Assembly: GCA_902461815.1 (NCBI GenBank)
Contig: CABPZE010000003.1
Span: 1 to 64,000 of the forward strand
Direction of reading: 5' to 3'
Length of the DNA stretch: 64,000 nt
DNA from: CAG-390 sp003523225
GTDB lineage: Bacteria; Bacillota; Clostridia; Oscillospirales; CAG-272
A program made the translations under genes and the position numbers. Below are positions 40,429 to 49,267 of this stretch, one piece after another. Each line of letters starts with the position of its first letter. Within the stretch, counting starts at the first letter, position 1. Under the pieces are notes generated by a model. It had not been told where the DNA came from and did not search any database. It was given only the letters and a program-made list of their open reading frames with translations.

Positions 40429-42249
40429 TCAGCCTGCTATATCGAAATCAACCATGACCGGGCAATGGTCGGACGAGATGAGGGCGTATTGCAGCTTTAT
40501 CACATCAAACAGGCGGGCTGTCAGCTTGTCGCCGTTATAGACAAGGGCGTGGTCTATTGCGCCATTGTAATCTCCTTTCGGGGCATTCAGCTTCAGATAC
40601 AGACCCGCGCTTTCGTCCCATTCGGGATAGAGGTGGCTGGTCTTGCTGTCCTCGGTCTTTTCGGCTATCTTCTGAAAATCCACCATTCCGCCCTTCAGAA
40701 GATTCTGGAACGGCGTGGTGGGGTATTTGCAGTTCAGGTCGCCGCCCGATATCACGGGGCAATTGTACTTCTGCACGATGCTGCGGTTGACCTCAAGGAG
40801 CTGCTCTGCGTCAAGTATACGCGCCGCCTCCGCCTCTGCCTTGTAGTAAAAGTGAGTTGAACATACGGCAAATCTCTTGCCGTTTGAAATATCCTCAAAT
40901 ACCGCCCAGGTTATGGACTTTGATTTGTCGTTCGCTCCGTCGGAGTACAGGTGATACCCGCTGTCAATGACCTTGAGCCTGTCTTTATTGTAGAAAAGCG
41001 GAGTGTAGTTTGTTTTGTTGGAGTTGGTTACCGTTACCGCCACCTCGGCGTAGCTGTATTTTGCCAACGTGGGAACAACGCTTGAGGAGCCGCGGCTGTT
41101 TGCCGAGCATTCCTGAAGTCCTATTACATCCGGCTTAAGTACGGTAAGCACCTCTGCCGCCGTCTGATTGCGCTGAGGGGTAGGCACGACGGAGGTATCG
41201 CAGTTGCCGAGAATGTTGAAGAAGATAGCGCGGTACTCGCCGTATTTTTCCTCAGAATACTTTGCCTCCGGTTCGGGCGAGCCGTCGCCGGACGCGGTGT
41301 AATCCGCACCTATTTCAACATTCCCGCCGGTAAAGAGCGTTTTTGAAAGGTAGGTGTAAAGGTTCATGTAGCCGAACAGATTTTCAGCGCCGAAGCAAAG
41401 CGCGCCGTCGGCTACCGTTCCCTGCCACGCGCCGAGAGACGCGCCCGAAAGCTCCACGCCGCCGCGCGAGGTCTTGCCTATGCGTATTTCGTGTCCGGTG
41501 CTGTTTGCCTTGTCGCTTATTACCGGAAGGATAAAGCCCGCCGTGTCGGCAAGGTAATTTGAAAGCAGTATTGCGGTTCGTTTTGCGGAGAAAAGTCCGT
41601 CGGAGGGATAAACTATTGAGTATTCCTCAAGAGGCGTGCCGAGTATCTTACAGTCGGTGACGCTGTAGCCTGAATAAACATGGACCTTTGAATCCTCCGG
41701 CTGCATAATTATCGACACAAAATCCTTCCCCACTACCTGCGGAAGCAATACGGTGTCAATAAAGACATTTACCGCCTGAAAAGTCATCTCGGGAGTCGTG
41801 CCGGCAAGCACTATCTTGTTGCCGTAGATTCCGATAACGTAATCCTTTGTCCTCAGTCCCTTTACCGCGCTTGAGGATATTTCGCGGTTGGTCGCGCCCA
41901 CAAGTATCTCATATGAATCGGCGCTTTCGGGAGCAAGCACATCGTCGACAGCTTCAAATTCCAGCCCCGTGTACTTTGAAAGCTCACGTGCAAGAATGGA
42001 GGACGCCTTGAACTCGTCGCCCTCGGCACGCGAGGAGCGTATGACGGTAAATTTACTTTTTCCGTCCGCGAAGATGGTCATAGGCTGTTCGGCGGCAATG
42101 ACCTCGGTGGTCTCACCCGGCGCGTCGGAGCTGACATCCCCCTCTCCCCTGTTGCAGGCACTGAGTGCTGCCGGGGCTATGAGGAGAGTAAGCGCCAGCA
42201 GTGCGGCGATGATTCTCGGTACTGATTTCTGGCAGGCGATTTTTTTCAT
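40429..42249 (-). CDS. Endonuclease/exonuclease/phosphatase-domain lipoprotein with GH67-like modules
   Basis: A 606-residue lipoprotein, lipobox LSAC (Cys about 31). Two modules of the GH67/GH20 N-terminal type follow: SYEILVGATNREISSSAVKG (about 110) and HEIRIGKTSRGGVELS (about 262). The C-terminal EEP domain (about 345-606) has all active-site motifs: VIGLQECSA (Glu), STHFYYK, ISGGDLNCKY, AIDHALVY and SSDHCPVMVD. It is likely a surface-bound phosphodiesterase or DNase-like enzyme. The module is shared with the PHP lipoprotein at 32108-34744. AAGGAGACC precedes the ATG. It may be last in the mre operon or separate; I found no promoter. Confidence 0.83.
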   Translation of the reverse strand: MKKIACQKSVPRIIAALLALTLLIAPAALSACNRGEGDVSSDAPGETTEVIAAEQPMTIFADGKSKFTVIRSSRAEGDEFKASSILARELSKYTGLEFEAVDDVLAPESADSYEILVGATNREISSSAVKGLRTKDYVIGIYGNKIVLAGTTPEMTFQAVNVFIDTVLLPQVVGKDFVSIIMQPEDSKVHVYSGYSVTDCKILGTPLEEYSIVYPSDGLFSAKRTAILLSNYLADTAGFILPVISDKANSTGHEIRIGKTSRGGVELSGASLGAWQGTVADGALCFGAENLFGYMNLYTYLSKTLFTGGNVEIGADYTASGDGSPEPEAKYSEEKYGEYRAIFFNILGNCDTSVVPTPQRNQTAAEVLTVLKPDVIGLQECSANSRGSSSVVPTLAKYSYAEVAVTVTNSNKTNYTPLFYNKDRLKVIDSGYHLYSDGANDKSKSITWAVFEDISNGKRFAVCSTHFYYKAEAEAARILDAEQLLEVNRSIVQKYNCPVISGGDLNCKYPTTPFQNLLKGGMVDFQKIAEKTEDSKTSHLYPEWDESAGLYLKLNAPKGDYNGAIDHALVYNGDKLTARLFDVIKLQYALISSDHCPVMVDFDIAG

Positions 42250-42280
42250 TTCGGTCTCCTTGTTTATCTTGAATTATTTT

Positions 42281-42322
42281 GTTTATAGTTTATCGTTTAT
42301 AGTTTATCGTTTATAGGTTATC
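42281..42322. repeat. Three tandem 14-bp repeats
   Basis: gtttatagtttatc occurs twice exactly, then once with one change (gtttataggttatc). The third copy overlaps the last codons of the kinase gene. It can also be read as six 7-bp units. Confidence 0.9.
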
Positions 42323-43258
42323 ACCGGCAACACGGCGGGGTCTGTCCGCCAGGCTGCCGAGCAGGGATTCAAGTATTACTCCGTTGCGCACCGGTTCGTC
42401 CGCTCCGCAGTCAATGGTATTACGGACGCAATCGGCGGAAAAGCGCGAGGCGGAGACGGCAGCCTCGCCGAGCGCAAGCCCCTCAAGCAGACTGCCAAGC
42501 AGCACCGAGGCAAAGATATCGCCGGTGCCGGGGTAATCGCGTTCGATGCGCGGCTGTAAGAACACCGAAAGCTCCCCATTTCCGCCTGACGAAGCGTCGC
42601 AGGAAACGGTCGCGAGCTTTTTCCCGCCGTCGCACCGTATTCCGGTGATAACAACGCGGCGCAGTCTGCTGCCGCGCGACATGCCGAGAAGATCATCGGC
42701 AAGGAGTCTGCCCAGCCTTTCGGGGTCGGAATCTGACAGCTCAAGCGCCTCGCGGTAGGTCATACCGGAAAGCAGACACGCCTCGGTGACGTTTGGGGTT
42801 ATAACATCCGCACTGACGCACAGCCGCCGCATAGCGGCGATAAGCTCCGGAGTGCAGGTGTGGTATAGCTCGCCGTCGTCCCCCATTACCGGGTCGACAA
42901 GTACAAGCGGAGTGCCTCCGCTGCCGTCGTCAGCGCCGAAGCGCTCGATAAACTGACCTATAAGCGCCGCCTGACGCGCACTGCCAAGAAATCCGGTGTA
43001 GACTGCGTCAAACTTCAGCCCTATGCGCATGAAGTGGTCGGAGATACCGCAGAGCGCGTCGTCAAGCTCCTGAAAATACATTCCGGAAAAGCCGCCGGTG
43101 TGCGTTGAAAGCAGTGCGGTGGGTATCGGCACACACTGTACCCCCATGGCGGAAAGCACCGGGTCGATGACGGTAAGCGCACACCTGCCGAAGCAGGAAA
43201 GATCGTGCAGTGCCGCGGCACGCGGCACCTTTTTACTCTTTTTATCCGTTTTATTCAT
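42311..43258 (-). CDS. Pyridoxamine/pyridoxal kinase (PfkB family)
   Basis: A 315-residue soluble kinase that should phosphorylate the B6 vitamers. AALHDLSCFGRCALTVIDPVLSAMG is the typical start of PdxK/PdxY and TALLSTHTGGFSGM the substrate loop. VDPVMGDDGELY follows, TPNVTEACLLSG precedes the ATP site, and the anion hole is DYPGTGDIFASVLLG with catalytic Asp. I chose the ATG at 43258: GAGGTG lies 12-17 nt upstream and the alternative start 35 codons earlier overlaps the mrdA gene. It is 22 bp after mrdA on the same strand, so probably at the end of the mre operon. Confidence 0.87.
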   Translation of the reverse strand: MNKTDKKSKKVPRAAALHDLSCFGRCALTVIDPVLSAMGVQCVPIPTALLSTHTGGFSGMYFQELDDALCGISDHFMRIGLKFDAVYTGFLGSARQAALIGQFIERFGADDGSGGTPLVLVDPVMGDDGELYHTCTPELIAAMRRLCVSADVITPNVTEACLLSGMTYREALELSDSDPERLGRLLADDLLGMSRGSRLRRVVITGIRCDGGKKLATVSCDASSGGNGELSVFLQPRIERDYPGTGDIFASVLLGSLLEGLALGEAAVSASRFSADCVRNTIDCGADEPVRNGVILESLLGSLADRPRRVAGDNL

Positions 43259-43280
43259 CTGGATCTGATGCACCTCATGT

Positions 43281-45476
43281 TCAGCCGGCAGTCCCATCCG
43301 GCGCTTTGTTTTCGGTGAATCCGAAATAGCTGTTGAATACCTGTTTTGCGCCCATTGCGGCATAATATCCGTTCACACCATGCTCGATAACGCAGGAAAA
43401 GACTATTTCCGGGTCATCAAACGGGGCGAACGCCGCAAAAACACAGTTATCGACCGAGCCGTCTCCGACCTGCGCCGTACCGGTCTTGGCTCCCACCTTT
43501 ACCGGATAGTCGGCAAGATAGCGGGAGGTCATTGACGTGGGACTGCTGACGACAAGCCCCATTCCGTCCATAACCGTCTTGTATGTGCTGTCGCTCATAT
43601 CAAAGCTCGCCGCGATCTCAGGGTCGGGGGAATAAATTATCCTTCCGGTGTGGAACTCACGCACCGAGCCGAGCAGGTGCGCCGAGTAGCGCACTCCCTG
43701 ATTTACTATCATCGACATATAGCAGGAGATCTGAAGCGGGTTGAAGCTGTTATATCCCTGACCTATCGCGGTGGCGATAACACGTCCCGCAGTCCATTCA
43801 AGCCCGTTGTCCCGCGCGTATTCGGGGTCGGCAAGCACGCCGGTGTTTTCAACATCGGTAAGCTCGATCCCGGTCGGCTGACCGAAGCCGTAGAGCCGGC
43901 AGTATTTGTTTATGGTGTCGATGGTCAGAAGTCTCCCCATCTCAAAGAAAAAGACGTTGCAGGAAGCGCCGATGGCGTGTGTGGCGTCAAGGTCGCCGTG
44001 TCCCCAGATGTTCCAGCACTTTGGCTGATAGTCGTCGTAGTAGGTATACTGACCCGAGCAGTGAACTGTGGAGGACGGACTTACGATATGCTCCGAGAGC
44101 GCCGCGACCGCAATACCGACCTTGAAGGTCGAGCCGGGGGGATATGTACCCGACAGGGCGCGGTTCACAAGAGGCGCGCGGGGGTCGGAGGAAAGCGCTT
44201 CGTAATTCTGGCTGAAGGTCGAAAGGTCATAGGTCGGATTTGAGGCGAGAGCGAGCACCTCTCCGGTCTTGGGATTTATCACCGTCATTGCGCCCGCGCG
44301 GGCAAGAGAGCCGTTTTTTATGGCGTTCTGCACCACGGCGTCGGTGCTTGACGCCTCCGTGTCGAGAATGTACGCTATATTTTCGGCAAGCGCCTGCTCG
44401 GTCGCCGCCTGAAGCTCAATGTCGATGGTCAGCCATATATCGTTGCCCGCCTGCGGCTCTTTTGATACATACGTATCTATTACGTGTCCCTCGGAATCCT
44501 CAACGATAACGCGCTCGCCGTCCATACCGCGCAGGTACTGCTCGAACGCTTTTTCAACGCCCGAAACGCCCACTTTGGCATTCGGCGCATAGCCATGCTC
44601 CGCGTATTCCTCGGCTGATGAGATGGGTATACTTCCGACACGACCAAGAATATGCGAGGCGATGCCGGGATAGTGGTAGACGCGCGACACGGTGGTCTTT
44701 ATCATCGCGCCTTCAATTTCATGCTCGGCAACGTATGTGATAAGCTCCTCGCTTACATCCTCTGCTATCGTAAGCGGCTGAGCCTTTGCAAAGCGGATTA
44801 CCTCCATCTCATACCGGACGCGCAGTACGGTGGTTATCTCCTCGTAGGTGTAAAGCGGGCGACCGTCGTCGTCGGTGTTTACCCTGCCGCGGCTGTCAAG
44901 GATGCGGCATTTTCTTGCCAGCTTTTCTATCACCTCGTAGGCGCTCGCGTCGGTGTCAAGCTCAAGGGCTTTTTTTACTCGCGCAAGTCTTGCGCGCAGA
45001 TTTTCATCGGACAGCTTTTCAGGGTCATAGACTATGTTTGGATAGCTGCCGCTGAATACCCAGCTGTCGCCGCAGCGCTTATCCTCGCATCCCGTTGCGC
45101 TGAGCGCCTGCATTACGGCTATGATACTGCGGTTTCCTGCCGTGTATGTATCGGGCATCGTACCGTAGTTCAGCACCAGCGAATAGCTGTAATCGTTTGT
45201 GACAAGCGCCTTGCCGTTGCGGTCAAATATCTCGCCGCGCATAGCCTCTATCGGTTCGGTGCGTTCAGTCTCGGTTTCCGTCCGTCTTTTTGTCGGCTCG
45301 TAGTTAAGCTGAATGCTTGCTATCGAGACGATGTAAAGCACCGAGATAAGAATAAAGGCAACGGCAATTACGGTATAGCGGTTGCTGAACTGCCGCCGCG
45401 TGCCCTGAGAGTCGTTATCGCGCGGCTTGCGCTCGCCGTCGGGACGTCCGTCGCCGTGATTGCCGTGACCCGTCAT
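43281..45476 (-). CDS. mrdA: Penicillin-binding protein 2 (elongation transpeptidase)
   Basis: A 731-residue class B PBP that cross-links peptidoglycan in the elongasome with MreBCD and RodA. One N-terminal membrane helix (about 37-56), a pedestal domain with GEIFDRNGKAL, then the transpeptidase: SxxK in GTYPPGSTFKVG (about 450), SxN in GASCNVFF, and KTGTAQVG (about 685). RodA is not adjacent. AAAGGAG precedes the ATG. Located after a CPBP protease in the mre operon. Confidence 0.95.
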   Translation of the reverse strand: MTGHGNHGDGRPDGERKPRDNDSQGTRRQFSNRYTVIAVAFILISVLYIVSIASIQLNYEPTKRRTETETERTEPIEAMRGEIFDRNGKALVTNDYSYSLVLNYGTMPDTYTAGNRSIIAVMQALSATGCEDKRCGDSWVFSGSYPNIVYDPEKLSDENLRARLARVKKALELDTDASAYEVIEKLARKCRILDSRGRVNTDDDGRPLYTYEEITTVLRVRYEMEVIRFAKAQPLTIAEDVSEELITYVAEHEIEGAMIKTTVSRVYHYPGIASHILGRVGSIPISSAEEYAEHGYAPNAKVGVSGVEKAFEQYLRGMDGERVIVEDSEGHVIDTYVSKEPQAGNDIWLTIDIELQAATEQALAENIAYILDTEASSTDAVVQNAIKNGSLARAGAMTVINPKTGEVLALASNPTYDLSTFSQNYEALSSDPRAPLVNRALSGTYPPGSTFKVGIAVAALSEHIVSPSSTVHCSGQYTYYDDYQPKCWNIWGHGDLDATHAIGASCNVFFFEMGRLLTIDTINKYCRLYGFGQPTGIELTDVENTGVLADPEYARDNGLEWTAGRVIATAIGQGYNSFNPLQISCYMSMIVNQGVRYSAHLLGSVREFHTGRIIYSPDPEIAASFDMSDSTYKTVMDGMGLVVSSPTSMTSRYLADYPVKVGAKTGTAQVGDGSVDNCVFAAFAPFDDPEIVFSCVIEHGVNGYYAAMGAKQVFNSYFGFTENKAPDGTAG

Positions 45477-45531
45477 TGCCGTTTTCTCCTTTCATAAGCT
45501 GTGAAACGTATAAATGCGCAAAATATTTTTG

Positions 45532-46656
45532 TCAGCCGCGTATAAAGAAGCTGAGTGCTATTATCAGAGCCATAGCCGCGGCGTAAAGTATCATTCCCAC
45601 GTTAAGGAATATCACCTCGCCCCGGCGTTCCTTCGGGATCACCGTTTCTGCGGGCGGACAGGGGGACAGCGTAAATTTTCTCCGCTCAGAGATGAAAAGG
45701 TACATTCCCACAAAAGCCACTCCGATGAGAGAAAAGCTCCACGCAAGTATAAGCATCATCGGCGTTATCAGCGGCATGAAGGTCTTCATATATTCAATGA
45801 GCTGCTCCGTCGGAAGCTGTGCCGTGCTGCCCGCAAGCTGAAGCTCGTTCGTCATTTCAAGCAGACGCTGGTATCCGTCTCCGTTCAAAAGCCAGCGCAT
45901 GAGCATTGATGGGACAAAGCCGCCGATAAAGTTTACCACCATGTGCAGCAGGGCGGTCAGGCGCAGGCTTCCGGTGCGGAGGTAAATGAAGGCAAAGAAA
46001 AGTCCCACTGCGAAGGCATAGAAGAACTGCTGGAGATTCCCGTGGCAAAGCCCGAAAATTAGAGCCGACGTAAGCATTGCCGCCGACGCACCGTATTTTG
46101 AGACACGGTCAATTATCAGCTTGCGGAACAAGAGCTCCTCAAGCAGCGGACCAAGAATAACCACAACGGCGAACATAACTATCGGGTTTGAACTGAACAT
46201 TATATCGTCAAGCCCCGAAAGGGAGGAACGTCCCGTAAATATCGAGAAGAAAGAGTTTACGGTGTTGCCGACAAGGTTGCCGACCTCCATAAGCCCTATG
46301 CAGATAACGACCGCGCAGAAAAATTCATATCCGCTCATACGCCGCGGCTTTTCGGTCGCCTCACCCGTCGCAGGAGCGAGCCGCCGGGGAATTGCGCGCA
46401 TGATGAGCGCCGCCGCCGGCATTGCAAAAATATAAAGGACTCCGCTTCCTGACAGCCAGTAAAACCACTCGGTGGCGGCAAAGTCCGGAAAATATCTGCC
46501 GCCCAGATATGCAAGTCCGTTTGAAAGCAGATACTGCACCGCCGTCATGACGAAAAAAGCGATTCCGAGCAGATTGAAGTCCCGTTTTGCCGTGCGCATG
46601 GGATCCGGGGACGGCTGTGCCTCGGGTCTTGATCCATTTTCGTTCATGTTACTCAT
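45532..46656 (-). CDS. CPBP family intramembrane protease inside the mre operon
   Basis: A 374-residue membrane protein with about eight helices. The motifs are GPLLEELLFRKLI (paired Glu plus Arg, about 189), FGLCHGNLQQFFY (His about 223) and HMVVNFIGG (His/Asn about 256). A C-terminal pair of helices follows a soluble loop. AAAGGATAAA precedes the first ATG; a second in-frame ATG three codons later is possible. It lies between mreD and mrdA, 51 and 55 bp from them, a position that suggests a role in envelope assembly or sorting (inference). Confidence 0.86.
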   Translation of the reverse strand: MSNMNENGSRPEAQPSPDPMRTAKRDFNLLGIAFFVMTAVQYLLSNGLAYLGGRYFPDFAATEWFYWLSGSGVLYIFAMPAAALIMRAIPRRLAPATGEATEKPRRMSGYEFFCAVVICIGLMEVGNLVGNTVNSFFSIFTGRSSLSGLDDIMFSSNPIVMFAVVVILGPLLEELLFRKLIIDRVSKYGASAAMLTSALIFGLCHGNLQQFFYAFAVGLFFAFIYLRTGSLRLTALLHMVVNFIGGFVPSMLMRWLLNGDGYQRLLEMTNELQLAGSTAQLPTEQLIEYMKTFMPLITPMMLILAWSFSLIGVAFVGMYLFISERRKFTLSPCPPAETVIPKERRGEVIFLNVGMILYAAAMALIIALSFFIRG

Positions 46657-46707
46657 TTTATCCTTTCATATTTCAGCTTTCAGCTTTCATCATGCTGTGG
46701 GACACGA

Positions 46708-47259
46708 TCAGCTCATTTCGGTCGAGCGGTGGAACGGGCGGCAAAGCAGCCGCACAAGAAAATAAAACGGAAGCGCAAAAATATACGAGCCGGCAAATTC
46801 GGGAAGTATCACTTCCGAAAATGCGGTGATGAAGTTGAAGGAGGCGCTTGCGGCGGCAATGCAGATAAGCGTAAGCGCCGAGCGCGTCATGCAGGCGCAA
46901 AAGCATATCACCACCCACGATGGCAGGTTTTTACCGAACCAGGTTTTTACGACTATCCCCCCGATATAGCCCACAAGCATATAAAACAGGGGGGATATCA
47001 TAAGCCCCGAACCGCCAAGCGCGTCGGACAGCACACCTGCCCAGACGCCCATTACCGCTCCGGTCCTTTCGCCGTCAAAGACTGCAAGCCCCAGGACAAG
47101 CGCCATAAGAAGATCCGGCGTTGCGGAAAATAGTCTGACCTTTGTGAAAAACGAGACCTGAAGGATACCGGTAATGAATACCGTCGCCGCAAAAAGGGCG
47201 TACTTTAGCACTGCGCGCGACGAGGATATGTCATCACGCGGCTGTTTGCTGAATTCCAT
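46708..47259 (-). CDS. mreD: Rod shape-determining protein MreD
   Basis: A 183-residue membrane protein with about five helices. LQVSFFTKVRLFSATPDLLMALVLGLAVFDGERTGAVMGVWAGVLSDALGG shows the P-D and G-x-x-x-D-A pattern of MreD. It works with MreB and MreC to guide lateral wall synthesis. AAGGAGGT precedes the ATG. Separated from mreC by an oxidoreductase gene, which is unusual. Confidence 0.9.
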   Translation of the reverse strand: MEFSKQPRDDISSSRAVLKYALFAATVFITGILQVSFFTKVRLFSATPDLLMALVLGLAVFDGERTGAVMGVWAGVLSDALGGSGLMISPLFYMLVGYIGGIVVKTWFGKNLPSWVVICFCACMTRSALTLICIAAASASFNFITAFSEVILPEFAGSYIFALPFYFLVRLLCRPFHRSTEMS

Positions 47260-47317
47260 CCCGGACCTCCTTACTGCTAAGTATCAGACCTGTGCGTTCT
47301 TTGAGTCTGCCGACGTA

Positions 47318-48346
47318 TTACTGTTGTACAAAGGTTGGAACCACCCTGCGCCCGCCGTCCTCGGCGCTTTCGCGTATAGCTTCAATAAGGCGGATGGTGT
47401 TGTATGCGCTGACGGGTGTGTTCTTTATGTTCTCGCCGCCGTTTTCAATGAGGTCAAGCAGATAGCTTATCTCACCGGCGATGCCGGCATCCGGGTGACG
47501 GTATTCAGGCTCGTAAGGCTCGGAGCCGTCGGCAGGGTAGACTGTCAGCTTGCCGCCGTCCAGTATCACGCTTGCCTTTTCAAAGCCCACGCGGTAGGAC
47601 ATATTGAATTTTACTCCGCGCAGCGTCCAGTCTCCAAGGCATGTTACCGGGAAGTCATATCCCAGCGTGACGTGCGAGCAGTCGAATTTGGTGTATTTGC
47701 TTGAGGCGCGGCATTCCGCCCATTCCGGCTCGCCGAAAAGCCAGCGCGCCATGTCGATATCATGTATCTGCATATCGGTGATAACTCCGCCCGCCTTTTC
47801 ATAATCCCAGTACCAGTTCTGCCACGACCACCGGGGAATGCCGGAAAGACGTTGGAATACGGCGCTTGTCACCTTGCCGAAGCGCCCGTCATCAACACAC
47901 GCTTTCAGATATTCGTACTCCGGATAAAAATGCAGGCACTGACCTATCATCAGATACTTACCGTCGGCTTTTACCTTGTCCCACGCGGCAAGCATACGCT
48001 CGCAGTCGGCGCTGCAGAGCGCCATCGGCTTTTCGGAAAGCACATGATATCCGCGCCCGAGCATTTTAACTGCTGTGTCTGCGTGCAGGAAGGAGGGCAG
48101 GCAGATATCCACAAGGTCAATATCCTCGTTGCGCAGCATCTCGTCGCAGTCAACATAGACATTGAAGTCCCCGCCGGCTACCTCGGCGGCGTCCTCAAGA
48201 TTTATTTTGATGCGGCGCTTTACCTGTTCGGGGTCAATATCGCAGACCGCGACCAGTTTTTCCCTTCCCTCGGCTTCAAATTTCAGATGAGCGCTTTTGT
48301 GGCTCTGGGCGATACCGCCGTAGCCTATCATTGCAACTTTAACCAT
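47318..48346 (-). CDS. Gfo/Idh/MocA family oxidoreductase
   Basis: A 342-residue NAD(P)-dependent sugar-type dehydrogenase. The Rossmann motif is MIGYGGIAQSH, then DIDLVDICLPSFLHADTAV and the family signature HVLSEKPMALCS, with an inner DMQIHDIDMARWLFGEP (His about 195 near the substrate). Substrates of this family are sugars, inositols and derivatives; none can be named here. AAAGGGG precedes the ATG at 10 nt. It sits between mreC and mreD, so it is probably expressed with the cell-shape genes, perhaps acting on a cell-wall sugar (inference). Confidence 0.9.
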   Translation of the reverse strand: MVKVAMIGYGGIAQSHKSAHLKFEAEGREKLVAVCDIDPEQVKRRIKINLEDAAEVAGGDFNVYVDCDEMLRNEDIDLVDICLPSFLHADTAVKMLGRGYHVLSEKPMALCSADCERMLAAWDKVKADGKYLMIGQCLHFYPEYEYLKACVDDGRFGKVTSAVFQRLSGIPRWSWQNWYWDYEKAGGVITDMQIHDIDMARWLFGEPEWAECRASSKYTKFDCSHVTLGYDFPVTCLGDWTLRGVKFNMSYRVGFEKASVILDGGKLTVYPADGSEPYEPEYRHPDAGIAGEISYLLDLIENGGENIKNTPVSAYNTIRLIEAIRESAEDGGRRVVPTFVQQ

Positions 48347-48370
48347 GTCAAAAACCCCTTTGCTTGTTAT

Positions 48371-49207
48371 TTACTCGGAATAAATTGTATAATCCTTTAT
48401 TATCATTACCTTGACAAGTGATGAGTAATCCACCTTCGGCTGTACGACTGCGGTAAGCGTGCGGCTGTACGGGTCGGCGTCTACCGACACCACCTCGCCG
48501 ACGAACAGTCCGCGCGGGTATATGCTGCCAAGCCCCGAGGTAAGCACACGGTCGCCCTCGTGAACGTCGGCGTCCGCAGGCAGGCGGATCATGCGGCACT
48601 TCCCTTCAAAACGCAGCTCATAGCTGCCCTCGATAAGCCCCAGCTCTCCCGAACGCTCAATGTACGCGCCCACGGCTGAGGCTGTTTCAATTATTGACAC
48701 CGCCCGGCACCATGTCGGACCGACCTCGGTGACATACCCGACCACACCGTCCTCGGTAATGACGGGCATATTCACCTTGATGTCGTGCATCGTTCCTTTT
48801 GATAAGGTATACACCGTACTGTAATTTCCTGATTCCCTGCCTATGACCGACGCTTCCTCAAACAAAAAGTCGCTGTGCTCTTTTTTAAGCCCGAGGTAAT
48901 CGCTCAGCCACTTGTTTTCTTCTTCAAGCATCTTTGCGTTGTATATGCGGTCGCGGTAGTCGTCAAGCTGTGCGCGCAGCTCCTCGTTTTCCTTCTGTAG
49001 GTCGGAGAGCTTTTGGAAATAGACCGAAAAGCCCGAAAGCCCCTCACCTATCTTGGTAAACGCCCAGCTGAAGGGCTGCGCGGCGGTCTGCAATGCCTTG
49101 CGCACATACGAGCCTTGTCCCATTGCGCAAAGCACTGTCGGAACTATCGACAAAAGCAGCGCCACGACAAGGGTTATTATGAAAAATTTATTTTTGAAGA
49201 ATTTCAT
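48371..49207 (-). CDS. mreC: Rod shape-determining protein MreC
   Basis: A 278-residue bitopic protein: cytoplasmic start, one helix (about 8-28), a coiled coil (about 62-105, DLQKENEELRAQLDDYRD) and the extracellular MreC beta domain with VNMPVITEDGVVGYVTEVG and DRVLTSGLGSIYPRGLFVGEV. It links MreB to PBP2 outside the membrane. The ribosome site is weak, so translation may follow from mreB. Typical length. Confidence 0.94.
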   Translation of the reverse strand: MKFFKNKFFIITLVVALLLSIVPTVLCAMGQGSYVRKALQTAAQPFSWAFTKIGEGLSGFSVYFQKLSDLQKENEELRAQLDDYRDRIYNAKMLEEENKWLSDYLGLKKEHSDFLFEEASVIGRESGNYSTVYTLSKGTMHDIKVNMPVITEDGVVGYVTEVGPTWCRAVSIIETASAVGAYIERSGELGLIEGSYELRFEGKCRMIRLPADADVHEGDRVLTSGLGSIYPRGLFVGEVVSVDADPYSRTLTAVVQPKVDYSSLVKVMIIKDYTIYSE

Positions 49208-49267
49208 TTTTGCCGCGTAGCTCCCCTCAGAATTTTCCGACTGCGTGCAGGCTAAAGAAAAAGCCTC

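Noticed and set aside
42281..42322. Tandem repeats as a CRISPR array
   Set aside because: The units are 7 or 14 bp with no spacers and no cas genes nearby.
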